A stretch of DNA of 45,906 nt from AP-16 sp036395835 (lineage in GTDB: Bacteria > Pseudomonadota > Alphaproteobacteria > Rhizobiales > Xanthobacteraceae): positions 1 through 45,906 of the forward strand of contig DASWCW010000054.1 of NCBI GenBank assembly GCA_036395835.1. The letters are read 5' to 3'. This document shows positions 1 through 9,180 of this stretch, piece after piece. Position 1 is the stretch's first letter, and each line of letters starts with the position of its first letter. The notes under the pieces are model-generated. The model was given only the letters and a program-made list of their open reading frames with translations, ran no database searches and was not told where the DNA came from. The position numbers were made by a program, and so were the translations under genes.

Positions 1-367
1 TCGTGCAGAACCTCAAGACGCTTGCGAACCATATCTGGCGACCACCGCCGGACGCGATGTACGCGGCCACGGCGTGAGCCTCAGTTGCAGTTGGTCGAGT
101 TCATGCCATCCCCTACGGGAGGGATGGCCAATGAGACGAAAACTGCCGCCAAAGGACCCAGATAGGAGGCACAGCGCCCGCATCGCCGAGTTTATCAACA
201 GCATCGACCCAGAAGAGACATGGCGGGTTTCGCATGGCAGGCCCCGAATAGGCCTAGCCGTTTGAGGCGCATGTCACCGGAATGCCTCCCGCCGGCCAGT
301 CCGAACCGTTATAGTGCATTGATCACACGCAGGTGACCCCATAGGGTTGGGGTAGAGAGGTCGTTCG
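1..367. other. Leading region, mostly without recognisable genes
   Basis: A plus-strand frame is open from the first bases to a TGA at 75-77 and encodes 24 residues ending in MYAATA. It may be the tail of a gene that starts before the window, but it is too short to name. The rest up to 367 has only short overlapping frames on both strands, none with a convincing start or family resemblance. The purine-rich stretch at about 352-360 is the likely ribosome binding site of the gene starting at 368. Confidence 0.3.
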
Positions 368-1699
368 GTGACACCTGAAATTCGTTACGCGAAGAGCGGC
401 GACGTACATATCGCCTATCAGGTCTTTGGCCGCGGTTCCGTGGCCCTCGTGATGATTCCGGGCTTTATTTCGAATATCGAACACTATTGGGACTGGCCGG
501 ATGCGGCGCGCTGGCTAAACCATATGGGAAGTCGAGCGCGGGTTATTCTGTTTGATAAGCGGGGTACCGGTCTTTCTGACCGCCTGGGCCAGTTGCCTAA
601 TCTCGACCAGCGAATGGACGACACTCGAGCGGTGATGGATGCCGCCGGAGTCGGACGAGCCGCGGTCATGGGCGTTTCAGAGGGCGGATCGCTTGCGGCG
701 CTGTTTGCCGCCGCCCACCCTGAGCGCTGTTCGGCCCTTGTGCTTTACGGTGCTTTCGCACGATTTTCGGATTGGTTTCCGACAAGACAGAAACTTGATT
801 CTTTTCTTGACTATGTTGAGACCTCCTGGGGGAGCGGCAAGAGCTTTGTAGCGTTCGCCCCGTCTAAAAAGGATGATGCGGAATTTCAGCGCTGGTGGGG
901 CAGGTGGGAAAGACTCGGCGGGAGCCCATCGGCAGTAAAGAGCTTAATGCGGATGAATAGCGAGATCAACATTGACAATATCCTGTCGTCGATTCGCGTC
1001 CCCAGCCTCATTCTGCACCGAATGGAGGATCCCACGGTCAGCATTCAGGCTGGGCGTTTCCTGGCGGAACACATCCCACATGCAAAACTCGTTGAATTGG
1101 ATGGCGCCGACCATATCTACTGGCTCGGCGACAATGCGTCACAAATTGCAGATATGATTTTGGAGTTCATTGCGAACCCGGGCGCCGAGACACCACACAC
1201 AGCGATATCACGGCGCGTGCTGGCGACTATCCTGTTTACCGACATCGTCGGCTCTACCGAACGAGCCCAGGAACTGGGGGACAAGATGTGGCGGGAGTTG
1301 CTGCAGGCACATGACGCGACTGTTCGCCGGGAAATCGTCCGATTTCGAGGCAGTGAGGTGAAGTCGCTTGGGGATGGGTTTCTTGCCCTTTTCGACGGCC
1401 CTGCTCGGGCTATTCAGTGTGCAAGGGCGGTTACGGAGGCGATGGCCCCCCTTGGCATTCAGGTCCGCGCCGGGCTGCACACGGGCGAAGTAGAGCGGAG
1501 CGAAGCAGACGTGCTCGGGATTGCTGTTCACCTCGCCGCACGCGTCATGAATACGGCAACAGCGGGTGAGGTGGTCATTTCCAGAACGGTAAAGGACCTT
1601 GTCGCCGGTTCGGGTATTGAACTCGAGGATGCGGGTGAGCATTCCTTGAAAGGCCTTGAAGAGAAATGGCAGTTATTCAGGGTGAGGGCATCGCCCTAA
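368..1699 (+). CDS. Alpha/beta-hydrolase fused to class III adenylate/guanylate cyclase domain
   Basis: 443-residue two-domain protein. Residues about 1-275 form an alpha/beta-hydrolase fold with the nucleophile elbow GVSEGG (Ser104) and a C-terminal DH pair (His249), so the hydrolase may be active. Residues about 280-443 are a class III nucleotide cyclase domain: metal-binding Asp292 in FTDIVGS, Lys332 and Asp336 in KSLGDG, Asp381, and Arg392 in HLAAR. By spacing, five of six canonical catalytic positions are kept; the transition-state Asn is His388. The architecture matches Rv1900c/LipJ-type proteins, where the hydrolase domain is thought to be regulatory or sensory. No transmembrane segment or signal peptide is seen, so it is probably cytoplasmic. 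The GTG start at 368 follows a GAGAGG-like site. Neighbours are unrelated and no operon is evident. Whether it makes cAMP, cGMP or neither cannot be read from the sequence. Confidence 0.88.
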   Translation: MTPEIRYAKSGDVHIAYQVFGRGSVALVMIPGFISNIEHYWDWPDAARWLNHMGSRARVILFDKRGTGLSDRLGQLPNLDQRMDDTRAVMDAAGVGRAAVMGVSEGGSLAALFAAAHPERCSALVLYGAFARFSDWFPTRQKLDSFLDYVETSWGSGKSFVAFAPSKKDDAEFQRWWGRWERLGGSPSAVKSLMRMNSEINIDNILSSIRVPSLILHRMEDPTVSIQAGRFLAEHIPHAKLVELDGADHIYWLGDNASQIADMILEFIANPGAETPHTAISRRVLATILFTDIVGSTERAQELGDKMWRELLQAHDATVRREIVRFRGSEVKSLGDGFLALFDGPARAIQCARAVTEAMAPLGIQVRAGLHTGEVERSEADVLGIAVHLAARVMNTATAGEVVISRTVKDLVAGSGIELEDAGEHSLKGLEEKWQLFRVRASP

Positions 1700-1893
1700 G
1701 CACGCCGATTTGTCGAAGGGCGACTTGCATTCGAAGTCGTGCCTTACCCGTCAATGTCTGCCTCTGCACGACCCGGAAGTGCCGGATGGCGCTGCGGATT
1801 TCCGCTATCAGGCGCGAAGCGGACGTGCCGCGATGAAAAGCGACGTTTATGAGGTCAGGGCGCACTCGATCCGCGGCGCGCCGAGCGTGCCGA

Positions 1894-2421
1894 TCAGATC
1901 GCCGCAGATGATCGCGCCGTCGCGGATCGGTCCGCCGAAACAGTTTGATTGTCGAGACGCTCTACCTCACCCCAAATCTCCTTAAATATTTCATTTCGCA
2001 CAATCTTCTCGAGGCCATTTCCGGGGGCGTGATCAGGGTGGAACTGCTTTGCCAGATATCGCTTGAGAGCAGCATATCTCATGTCGCTGATATTCGGACG
2101 GCCACCATTATTGCTGGCGTCGGCAACTTCGAGCAACGTCGCCTCTGCTACCAAGGCGCGATATTTCCAGCTCTCCCGTTGTTCGTAGAGATTCTGCGAA
2201 AACGAGCGCAGTTTCTCGTTCTCCGTAGCCGTCTTTTGGTTGTGAATGAAATCCCATTGATGGAGATCGTCGAGCTCATTCAAGAAGAGCTTCATGTCTC
2301 CAGCCTTTCCGGTGAGAACCAGCCCGGTTTTCTCCTCTGCGACGGTATATCGATCCCCAAGCTGCTCAAGAGCGCGGCTCGCTATTGGATCGCGCTTAAC
2401 ATCCCACAATGTAAGCGGCAT
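1894..2421 (-). CDS. Hypothetical protein with C-terminal J-domain-like HPD motif
   Basis: 175 residues, not recognised as a named family. The middle (about 50-100) is charged and probably helical. The C-terminal part has a helix, then FHPDH (His128-Pro129-Asp130), a short loop and another amphipathic helix ending near EVERLD. That is the helix II-HPD-helix III order of a DnaJ J domain, the part that stimulates Hsp70 ATPase. There is no Gly/Phe region or zinc finger, so it would be a type III-like J protein at most. The ATG at 2421 is the first in frame. It stands alone on the minus strand. J-domain function is inferred from a short motif; the N-terminal half gives no clue to a client. Confidence 0.6.
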   Translation of the reverse strand: MPLTLWDVKRDPIASRALEQLGDRYTVAEEKTGLVLTGKAGDMKLFLNELDDLHQWDFIHNQKTATENEKLRSFSQNLYEQRESWKYRALVAEATLLEVADASNNGGRPNISDMRYAALKRYLAKQFHPDHAPGNGLEKIVRNEIFKEIWGEVERLDNQTVSADRSATARSSAAI

Positions 2422-2916
2422 GCAGGGCTCCGTTTACGCGCTCTATCTCCCGATTGACCTATCGGAAACGAAAATGGCAGCAACAAGGCCCTGGCTTATT
2501 CTGCGGGTCACCGTTCTTGGATGGCGCCGTATCAGCAGTCACTCGGCCCCGACCGCGGGGAAGAGGCACATACCACCGCGATTTGCCATCATCGCACCTT
2601 CGGCAGATCGGGGCAGATCGCGCCACACGAATCGCTCTCGTTGAGTGCTCGCTTGCGCGGGCAATCGGCGGTGATCTCATCCCGCCACGTGAAACGTTTC
2701 CTCGTTGACGACCGTTCTGGCACTACTGCGAAGTCGCTAGACCGCTTCGAGAATTCCCCTTACGGCGGCTAAGCAGACGTGTCTCGACAGCGGCACAAGG
2801 GCTGGGTTTGACCCGAGCCGGACATCGACCAAGTCGAGACGCTCTGTCGGAATTATCGCAAGGCGGTGGTACCATTAGGTGCGATGATGTAGTGTGCTGC
2901 GTCTGGGAGGGTGGAC
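2422..2916. other. Intergenic stretch without recognisable gene
   Basis: About 0.5 kb with several short overlapping frames on both strands, none with a plausible ribosome binding site plus a recognisable product. The sequence CGGACATCGACCAAG near 2819-2833 recurs at about 3971-3985, downstream of the next gene, so the broken binding-protein gene is loosely flanked by a 15-base direct repeat. The GGGAGG just before 2917 is the ribosome binding site of that gene. Confidence 0.4.
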
Positions 2917-3907
2917 ATGAGGCGGCGGGAATTTCTCCTTGTTCTAGGCAGTGCCGCGACCATGTGGCCTGTCGCAGCGCGTGCGCAACGAACCAGAAAT
3001 TTACGCCACATTGGCATGCTGCTTCCGAACACGCCGGCCATTGTTACGCGCAGTCCCCGAATACAGGCATTCCTGCAGGGGCTGCGGGAATTCGGCTGGG
3101 TCGATGGAGAGACCCTCATCATCGAATGGCGTTTTGCCGAGGGACAGCTATCGCGGCTTGCCGCCTTGGCGGCTGACCTCGTCACGAGCAGGGTCGATGT
3201 CATCGTCACGGCAGCGGCGCCTGCGGCGCGGGCCGCCAAAGAGGCGACCAGTACCATCCCAGTGGTCATCATCGATCCGGGCGATCCGGTGGGGACAGGA
3301 CTAGTGCGGAGCCTCGCACGTCCAAGCGGAAATGTGACCGGGGTCACGTCGATCGCGCCAGACCTGGCTGCCAAGCGGCTGGCGCTGCTCAAGGAAACTG
3401 CACCGGAGATAACCAGCGTCGCCGTTCTGTTCAATGCCGCAATCCCCCCGGGCGGAAATCGCGATGGCCGAACTGAAGGCCGCGGCTCAGTCGCTGGATC
3501 TACGCATTCAACCGTTTGCTGTGCAGGGGCCGGAAGGTCTGGCGGAGACGTTTGCGGCAATCGTTGCTCAGGGACACCGCGGCCTGCTCGTCTTTCCAGA
3601 CCCGATGACATTCTCCAATGAGAGGGCGATCATCAATTTCGCGCTCGTGAACAAAATTCCGGCCCTGTATGGTGCAAAGGAATTCGCCAGCGACGGCGGC
3701 CTCATGTCCTATGGCCCGAGCTATCCGGGGATGTTCCGCCGGGCCGCCTATTACGTGGATCGCATCTTGAGGGGTACGGATCCAACTGATCTTCCAGTCG
3801 AGCAGCCCACTCAGTTTGAACTGATTATCAATCTCAAAACCGTACAGATGCTTGGCCTCACCGTGCCAACGACCCTGCTTGCGCGCGCCGACGATGTGAT
3901 CGAATGA
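2917..3907 (+). pseudogene. ABC transporter substrate-binding protein (PF04392-type), frameshifted
   Basis: Periplasmic substrate-binding protein of the ABC_sub_bind family common in Bradyrhizobium relatives. The N-terminus MRRREFLL with a following hydrophobic stretch ending in ARAQ is a twin-arginine-like signal peptide. ATG 2917 is preferred over GTG 2911 because GGGAGG ends six bases before it. The first frame reads normally to AVLFNAA, then leaves the family and stops at 3621. The family sequence resumes in another frame (RAEIAMAELKAAA onward) to the stop at 3907. The shift lies at a run of six C at 3444-3449; five C would restore one continuous reading frame of about 330 residues. Either a true inactivating mutation, a slippage-prone tract or a sequence error. 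No permease or ATPase gene is adjacent. Confidence 0.8.
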
Positions 3908-4225
3908 CCGCTGTTGGCACATCGCGTCATTTCGCTGCGCGGCGGAATTTGGTCGCTATCGGAGCCACAGCGGACATCGACCAAGCCGCACCAATCAAGC
4001 TGCGATTTATGAGCACACGCCCTAATCCCGGCGGCCCAGCAAGATTGGGAGGGCGGGAGAAGGAATTACAACGTGTATAAGTTGAAATCAGATTATTTCC
4101 ACGCACAAGGCGTAATTTGAAATGAATAGGGTTAAACCATTGCGGCGGCAGGAAAGTTTTTCAAAGTCGTATGCAGATTTCCGCGGTTTTGAGCCGGAAG
4201 CATGGGCCAAGAAGCTGGGGCCAAC
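3908..4225. other. Intergenic stretch, AT-richer than neighbours
   Basis: About 320 bases between the frameshifted binding-protein gene and the convergent TIGR02186 gene. It is locally AT-rich around 4070-4170. No open frame with a credible start and no strong hairpin-T-tract was seen. Confidence 0.4.
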
Positions 4226-4990
4226 TCAGTCGCGGCGGAACACGATCGAGCCGGCCCATCCGGCCAACAGCGCCAGCGTGGCGGTGGCAAGCCCGTAGGC
4301 GAACCCATGCTCGCGGGCGGCGCTGGCCACGAACTGCTCGAACCCGACCTTCACGATCTCGATCGCCGAAGTCTGGCGCGTCAGCAGGCCGCCGTCGGCG
4401 AAAAGCTTCACGTCCACTTCGTAATTGCCGATCGGAGCGTTGGCCGGCAGCTCGATCGCGGCGCGAAACAGATTGGGGGTGAGGAACGTGATCGCATTCG
4501 CCTCCTCGCGGTAAAGCCCATGCTCCCGATTGAGTCGCAGGAACGCGCTGCGGAATGCGTCCGTTGTCGGATCGTCCGCGGCGTCGGAAACCATTGGCGT
4601 CTGCGCGATCCCGATCTGCAGTCGCTGCAGCGCGTCGGGGCTGGCGATGGCCGCCAACGGCCGGTTCGTCAGCACCACCAGATAGCTCGGAACGTCCAAG
4701 AACGTCCGTGATTGCGCATTCACCCAGATGCCGACCACCCGTTCCTTCTGCCGGGTGACGACGTCCTGGCGCGGCCCGGTGACCGTAACGACGGCGTCGT
4801 AGCCGCCGCGCCGCGTCGCCGACGCGGCATCGCGCTCGACCGCGCCGAACAGCACCGGCTCGGCTCCGGTAAAGCTCGAATTGATCAGCACGCGGTGGGC
4901 GGAGAGCGAGACCACCAGACGCTCCGCATGCGCCGGCGCCGCCGCCGCGAACGCGGCCACCGCCGCCGCCAACCTGGTGAGACGCATCAT
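4226..4990 (-). CDS. TIGR02186 family membrane-anchored periplasmic protein
   Basis: 254 residues. The N-terminus is a typical signal peptide (Ala-rich hydrophobic core ending APAHA), followed by a periplasmic domain with the SFTGAEPVLFGAV segment typical of TIGR02186 proteins. A single C-terminal transmembrane helix (about 230-250) ends in FRRD, so the protein is probably anchored in the inner membrane facing the periplasm. Its ATG at 4990 overlaps the stop of the upstream TauE gene as ATGA, indicating translational coupling. Proteins of this family are usually found beside TauE/SafE exporters and are taken as accessory factors; the biochemical role is not established. Confidence 0.85.
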   Translation of the reverse strand: MMRLTRLAAAVAAFAAAAPAHAERLVVSLSAHRVLINSSFTGAEPVLFGAVERDAASATRRGGYDAVVTVTGPRQDVVTRQKERVVGIWVNAQSRTFLDVPSYLVVLTNRPLAAIASPDALQRLQIGIAQTPMVSDAADDPTTDAFRSAFLRLNREHGLYREEANAITFLTPNLFRAAIELPANAPIGNYEVDVKLFADGGLLTRQTSAIEIVKVGFEQFVASAAREHGFAYGLATATLALLAGWAGSIVFRRD

Positions 4991-5913
4991 TGCCGGCTCT
5001 CCAGCGGACGCAGCGAGAACAACTCGCTGGGCTGCAGCACGAGATCGGACGCGAACCGCAAGCCGACCAGCAGCACGAGAATGCCGAGCAGGAGCCGAAG
5101 CTGCTCGCCGCGGATCTTCTGTCCGGCCCGGGCGCCGAATTGCGCGCCGATCACTCCGCCCACCATCAAGGTCAGGGCGAGCACGGCGTCGACCAGATGA
5201 TTGGTGCTGGCATGCATCACCGTCGCCCCCGTCATGGTGACGAGGGTGAGGATCATGGATGTGCCGATCACGACCCCGGTCGGCACCCGCATCAGATAGA
5301 TCAGCGCCGGCACCAGCAGAAAGCCGCCGCCGATGCCCATGATGGCGCCGATGAAGCCGATGCCGAAGCCGATCACCCACAGCGGGATGACCGATACGTA
5401 GATCTTCGATTGCTTGAATCGCACCTTGATCGGCAGGCCGTGAATCCAGGTGTGGCTTCCGGGCCGGCGGATGTCCGCCGGCTTGCCGCTCCTCGCCCGG
5501 GCGATCGCGCGCAGGCCTTCGACGATCATCATCGAGCCGACCGCGCCGAGCAGCGTGAGGTAGGACAGCCCGATGGTGAGATCGAGCTGCCCGACCGTGC
5601 GCAGGATCGAGAACAGCCACACCCCCGTCATGGTGCCCAGGATGCCTCCGATCAGCAGCATCGAGGCCAGCGCGAAATCGAGCGCGCGCCGGCGCCAATA
5701 GGCGATCACTCCGGAGAAGGACGAGGCGGCAATATGGCTGGCAACGCTGGCGACCGCTACCGCCGGCGAGATCCCGACGAAGATCAGCAGCGGGGTCATC
5801 AGGAAACCGCCGCCGATGCCGAACATGCCGGAGATGAAGCCGACCGCGATTCCCATCGCGAAGATGAGGAACACGTTGACCGGCAAATCGGCGATCGGAA
5901 GGTAGATCTGCAC
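4987..5913 (-). CDS. Sulfite exporter TauE/SafE family permease
   Basis: About 308 residues with eight or so hydrophobic segments. The two TauE/SafE half-repeats are visible: GMFGIGGGFLMTPLL in the first half and GIGGGFLLVPALIYL in the second. The family exports small anions such as sulfite, sulfoacetate or related organosulfonates across the inner membrane; the substrate here cannot be told. The frame is open further upstream to 6036, but that extension is Pro/Arg-rich and unlike the family, so GTG 5913 (VQIYLPIADLPVNVF) is chosen. It forms a two-gene operon with the overlapping TIGR02186 gene. Confidence 0.88.
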   Translation of the reverse strand: MQIYLPIADLPVNVFLIFAMGIAVGFISGMFGIGGGFLMTPLLIFVGISPAVAVASVASHIAASSFSGVIAYWRRRALDFALASMLLIGGILGTMTGVWLFSILRTVGQLDLTIGLSYLTLLGAVGSMMIVEGLRAIARARSGKPADIRRPGSHTWIHGLPIKVRFKQSKIYVSVIPLWVIGFGIGFIGAIMGIGGGFLLVPALIYLMRVPTGVVIGTSMILTLVTMTGATVMHASTNHLVDAVLALTLMVGGVIGAQFGARAGQKIRGEQLRLLLGILVLLVGLRFASDLVLQPSELFSLRPLESRQ

Positions 5914-6147
5914 GCGCTCGTCCGCCGGAAGCGTACCGGCTTCGCGGGGTCGTGAGGGGTCCGGCGGACGGCTCGCAATCCGCGAATTCGGTACTCGAGT
6001 TGTTGGCCAGCCGTTGCCGCCCCTGCTGACCGGCAATGGCCGATGGATGTGAGACCGATCGTGTCGATCCGCAGCCCTAGCAGCTTGATGCTTGCAAGCA
6101 AATCCCCCGTAACGAGCTTTCCGCCCGGCGCCGGGCGGCCGCGCCGC

Positions 6148-8823
6148 TCAGGCGGAGGATCCCGCAGCCCCGGTCCGGCGTGCCGGCTTCGATTTCGCGG
6201 ATGGGGCGATCGGGAGCGCGCGCTCGCTGTCGCCGCCCGGCGGCTCGACCTTGATCGCCTTGTCGGGTTCGGGATCGGCGGTCCAGGTCTGCACCGCAAG
6301 TCGCGCCGCGACCAAGGCCTGCGCGTCGAGCCGCGCCGCGACGTCGTCGCGCTTCTTGGCGGCATCCTTGTCGCCCTGCTGGGCGGCGAGTGCGAACCAC
6401 TTGTAGGATTCCGGAAGATTCTGCTCGACCCCGACCCCCCGCGCATACAGGATTCCGAGATTGTATTGACTGTCGGCGACCCCGTGATCGGCGGCCTTTT
6501 GGAACCATTCCGATGCGGTCTTGTAATCCGGGTTGCTGCCCTCGAAGCCGACCGCGTGGAGCACGGCGAGATTGTGCATTGCCTTGGCATTGCCCTGCTG
6601 CGCGGCTGCCAGATACAGGCGGCGTGCCTCGATCAGGTCCTTTTTCACGCCATGGCCTTTTTCGTAGAGGGTGCCGAGGCGGTACTGCGCGGGAGCAAGC
6701 CCGCGATCCGCCGCGCGCGCCAGCCAACGTGCGGCCTCCTCGAGGTTCTGCGGCACGCCACGGCCCTCGCTGAACCGCACGCCGACCTCGTATTCGGCCG
6801 CGGGATTTCCGCCGAGCGCCGCCGCGCGCAATGCCGGATTGCCGATCGCGTTCGGCAGCTTGTCGGCCGCATTGGCTGCGGGTTCCGAAGCCGCGCGCTG
6901 GCTGGCGGGCGCAGCCGCACCGGCCTCGGGGGGAGGCAGCGACCCGGTGACCTCGCTGGTGCGCATGGCGGGCGTCGGCGCGAGCCGGGACGGGACGCTC
7001 TCGCGAACCTGGGAATCCGCCGCCGGCATCACGCTGCTATCCGGCATCGGCGACAGCAGAAATTCATCGCCCGTGGCGCTCGACGGACGGCGGGCCGCGG
7101 CTGGTCCGCTCTCCGGCACGACCGGATCGGGTGCGAGCGCCGCGCGCGATTCGCTGCGACCGGCCGCGGCTGCGGGCTTCGCGCCGGCTGGTGATGGGGT
7201 CGCCTTGGAGACCGACCGGGGCGCTTCGATATGCACCAAATCGTTCAGGCCCGGCAGCGGCGGCACATGGCCGTTGACGGCGACATGCAGGCCGCCGGCC
7301 CCGAACAGCAGCACGGCCGCCGCAATCATGAGCGGACGGCGGCGGTTCGCCACCGCGATGGCGACCCGCTGCGGCCGTGGCAGATCGGCGGGTTCCTCGG
7401 GGCTTTCTGCCGCCGCGGCCTGGGCGGCGCGGCGCGCGGCAGCGATGAAGTTCGCCTTTGCGGCCGGTTCCGCCGGAGCAGGGTTCGCGACGAGCGCGTC
7501 CGCGGCGGCGATCCGCGCCGGGGCCGACGGCGCGGCGCGGCCGCGCGGCGTGCCGGAGCCGGGCTCGAGCGGATGATCCGGCAGACTGGAATCCGTCGGC
7601 TCGAAGTCGGGCGCGAGCTTGGGGGCGGGCGGGTTCACCATCGGCGCGGCCGAACCGGAACCGGAGCGTGAGGCCGCTGGAACGCGGGACTCTTGCGGCT
7701 CGGCTGCGGTTCGAGCCCCGGTGCGAACGCCGATCTCGATGGTGGCGAGCCGGTCGACCAGCCGCTCCAGGGTGCCGTGGACGGCCTCGAGCGCATCCTC
7801 GCTGCGCTGGTCGAGTTCGGCCTGGCTCGCCCGGAACTCGGCAAGCTCGCCTTTGAGCGCATCGATCTCGATTGCCGTTGCGCCGGCATCCGAGAGCATC
7901 TCGCTGGCGACGGCTCTCGCGGCGCGCTCGGCTTCCTCGATGGCCGCGGCCCGGGTCTCTTTGAGCTGGAACATCACATCGCCGATGCTCCGCTCGATCG
8001 CCCCGAGGCTGTCGAGGCGCGGATCGGACGCATCGAGCTTTTGCGCGAGCTCGAGGATCTTGCTCTCGATCCGCTCGAAGGCAATGCGATCGGCGTCCCG
8101 GGTTTCGGCGGCGTCGGCCGCATCCGCGGGATGGCGCAGCGTCTCGATCTGCTCGGTGATATGCCGCAGCTGCTGCTCGAGCCGCGAAAAGTCCTGCGCG
8201 CCGACGATTTCAGCGTCGAGCTCGCGCTGGCGCGCGGCGACCTCTGCCACGGCATTGGTCAACCCCGCGGCTCGGCCGCGGGGTTTGGCTCGATCCTCCC
8301 CCGCCCGGCCGAGCGTCCGGTCGAGAGCTGCGCGATGCGTTGGGTGGTCGCGGGACTCCGGCGCAATCGCTCCCAGCCCGTCGAGCCTGGAATTGAGCTC
8401 CCGGATCATCTCGGCAAGCCGCTGGGTCGCCGCCCGGCTCTGCGGAACGAGCTCGCGAACGATCGCGGCGAGCCGAGCCTCGATGGCATGCAGGGACGTT
8501 GTGATCTCCGGGCCCGACCGGCTCGAAGTGCTGTCCGGGCGCCACGTCCCGGGTTCGTTGCCCGGTTTCATCGAGCGATCGATGCGACGCGCAAGTTCGT
8601 CGAGACGCTCGCCGATGACGCTAAAGGGGTCGTCGTCCGGACCACGCTCGTCCGCGCCGAATCCGCGCGCCCAGGCGCGAACCCCGGCATCCGCAGCCGT
8701 GTCGAGGATTGCGGAATTGAGCCATTCCGCCAGCGATAATCCGGACCGGCGAGCCGCTTCCCGCGCCGCCTCCAGCGTTTCCGGCCGAAATGGTCGCGTG
8801 TTCCACGCGCCGCCTGAGGTCAT
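6148..8823 (-). CDS. PodJ-like membrane protein with coiled coil and Sel1 repeats
   Basis: About 891 residues. The N-terminus (NTRPFRPETLEAAREAARRSGLS... LAEWLN) is the ribbon-helix-like start shared by alphaproteobacterial PodJ-type localisation factors. Residues about 60-370 are charged, heptad-like coiled coil; 380-490 is low-complexity Ala/Pro-rich. A single transmembrane helix lies at about 491-512. A second disordered region follows, then four Sel1/TPR-like repeats at about 660-830 (for example EEAARWLARAADRGLAPAQYRLGTLYEKGHGV is split over two of them). Cytoplasmic coiled coil plus periplasmic Sel1 repeats suggest a polar or cell-envelope scaffold. It lacks a visible C-terminal peptidoglycan-binding domain. 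The frame is open to 8886, but ATG 8823 fits the family start. Confidence 0.82.
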   Translation of the reverse strand: MTSGGAWNTRPFRPETLEAAREAARRSGLSLAEWLNSAILDTAADAGVRAWARGFGADERGPDDDPFSVIGERLDELARRIDRSMKPGNEPGTWRPDSTSSRSGPEITTSLHAIEARLAAIVRELVPQSRAATQRLAEMIRELNSRLDGLGAIAPESRDHPTHRAALDRTLGRAGEDRAKPRGRAAGLTNAVAEVAARQRELDAEIVGAQDFSRLEQQLRHITEQIETLRHPADAADAAETRDADRIAFERIESKILELAQKLDASDPRLDSLGAIERSIGDVMFQLKETRAAAIEEAERAARAVASEMLSDAGATAIEIDALKGELAEFRASQAELDQRSEDALEAVHGTLERLVDRLATIEIGVRTGARTAAEPQESRVPAASRSGSGSAAPMVNPPAPKLAPDFEPTDSSLPDHPLEPGSGTPRGRAAPSAPARIAAADALVANPAPAEPAAKANFIAAARRAAQAAAAESPEEPADLPRPQRVAIAVANRRRPLMIAAAVLLFGAGGLHVAVNGHVPPLPGLNDLVHIEAPRSVSKATPSPAGAKPAAAAGRSESRAALAPDPVVPESGPAAARRPSSATGDEFLLSPMPDSSVMPAADSQVRESVPSRLAPTPAMRTSEVTGSLPPPEAGAAAPASQRAASEPAANAADKLPNAIGNPALRAAALGGNPAAEYEVGVRFSEGRGVPQNLEEAARWLARAADRGLAPAQYRLGTLYEKGHGVKKDLIEARRLYLAAAQQGNAKAMHNLAVLHAVGFEGSNPDYKTASEWFQKAADHGVADSQYNLGILYARGVGVEQNLPESYKWFALAAQQGDKDAAKKRDDVAARLDAQALVAARLAVQTWTADPEPDKAIKVEPPGGDSERALPIAPSAKSKPARRTGAAGSSA

Positions 8824-9180
8824 GCTTGCACCCGCACTGTCGTCACGACAGGGAGGAGCAGGGCGCATGCCCGGTGGATCCGGCACCGGTAAACAACACC
8901 TTGAAGCTGGCTCGGCCCTTGTCCTCAGGCTCGACTTTTCCGTGTTACGGTAAATATGGGGTTAACAAATGATTTGCTTCGAGAATTTCCGCTTGCTGCG
9001 GCTGCCGTCACCGCACGGAATGAATTCATTGCGGCGACCTGCGAACTCGCCACCTGGAGGATCGAGGCATTCCGATGCGCTTCCCAGAGCGGCCGAAGAG
9101 GGTTACGATTTCGTCGACTTCGTGGCCGTCTGAGGAATATCGCTCAGGCTCAGCGTAACCCACGAGGTAGGGGAGGAATC
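8824..9180. other. Divergent intergenic region before the ABC importer
   Basis: About 360 bases between two divergent genes, so it should carry both promoters. The plus-strand frame upstream of the binding-protein ATG is open from 8956 but encodes no signal peptide or family sequence and is taken as untranslated. A strong purine-rich ribosome binding site (GGGGAGGA) ends just before ATG 9181. No clear operator was identified. Confidence 0.45.

Noticed and set aside
2819..3985. 15-base direct repeat CGGACATCGACCAAG flanking the frameshifted binding-protein gene
   Set aside because: It could suggest a mobile unit, but there is no transposase, inverted ends or target duplication; similar short motifs recur by chance in dispersed intergenic elements.
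8956..9180. N-terminal extension of the liv binding protein
   Set aside because: It would bury the signal peptide; a strong ribosome binding site precedes ATG 9181.
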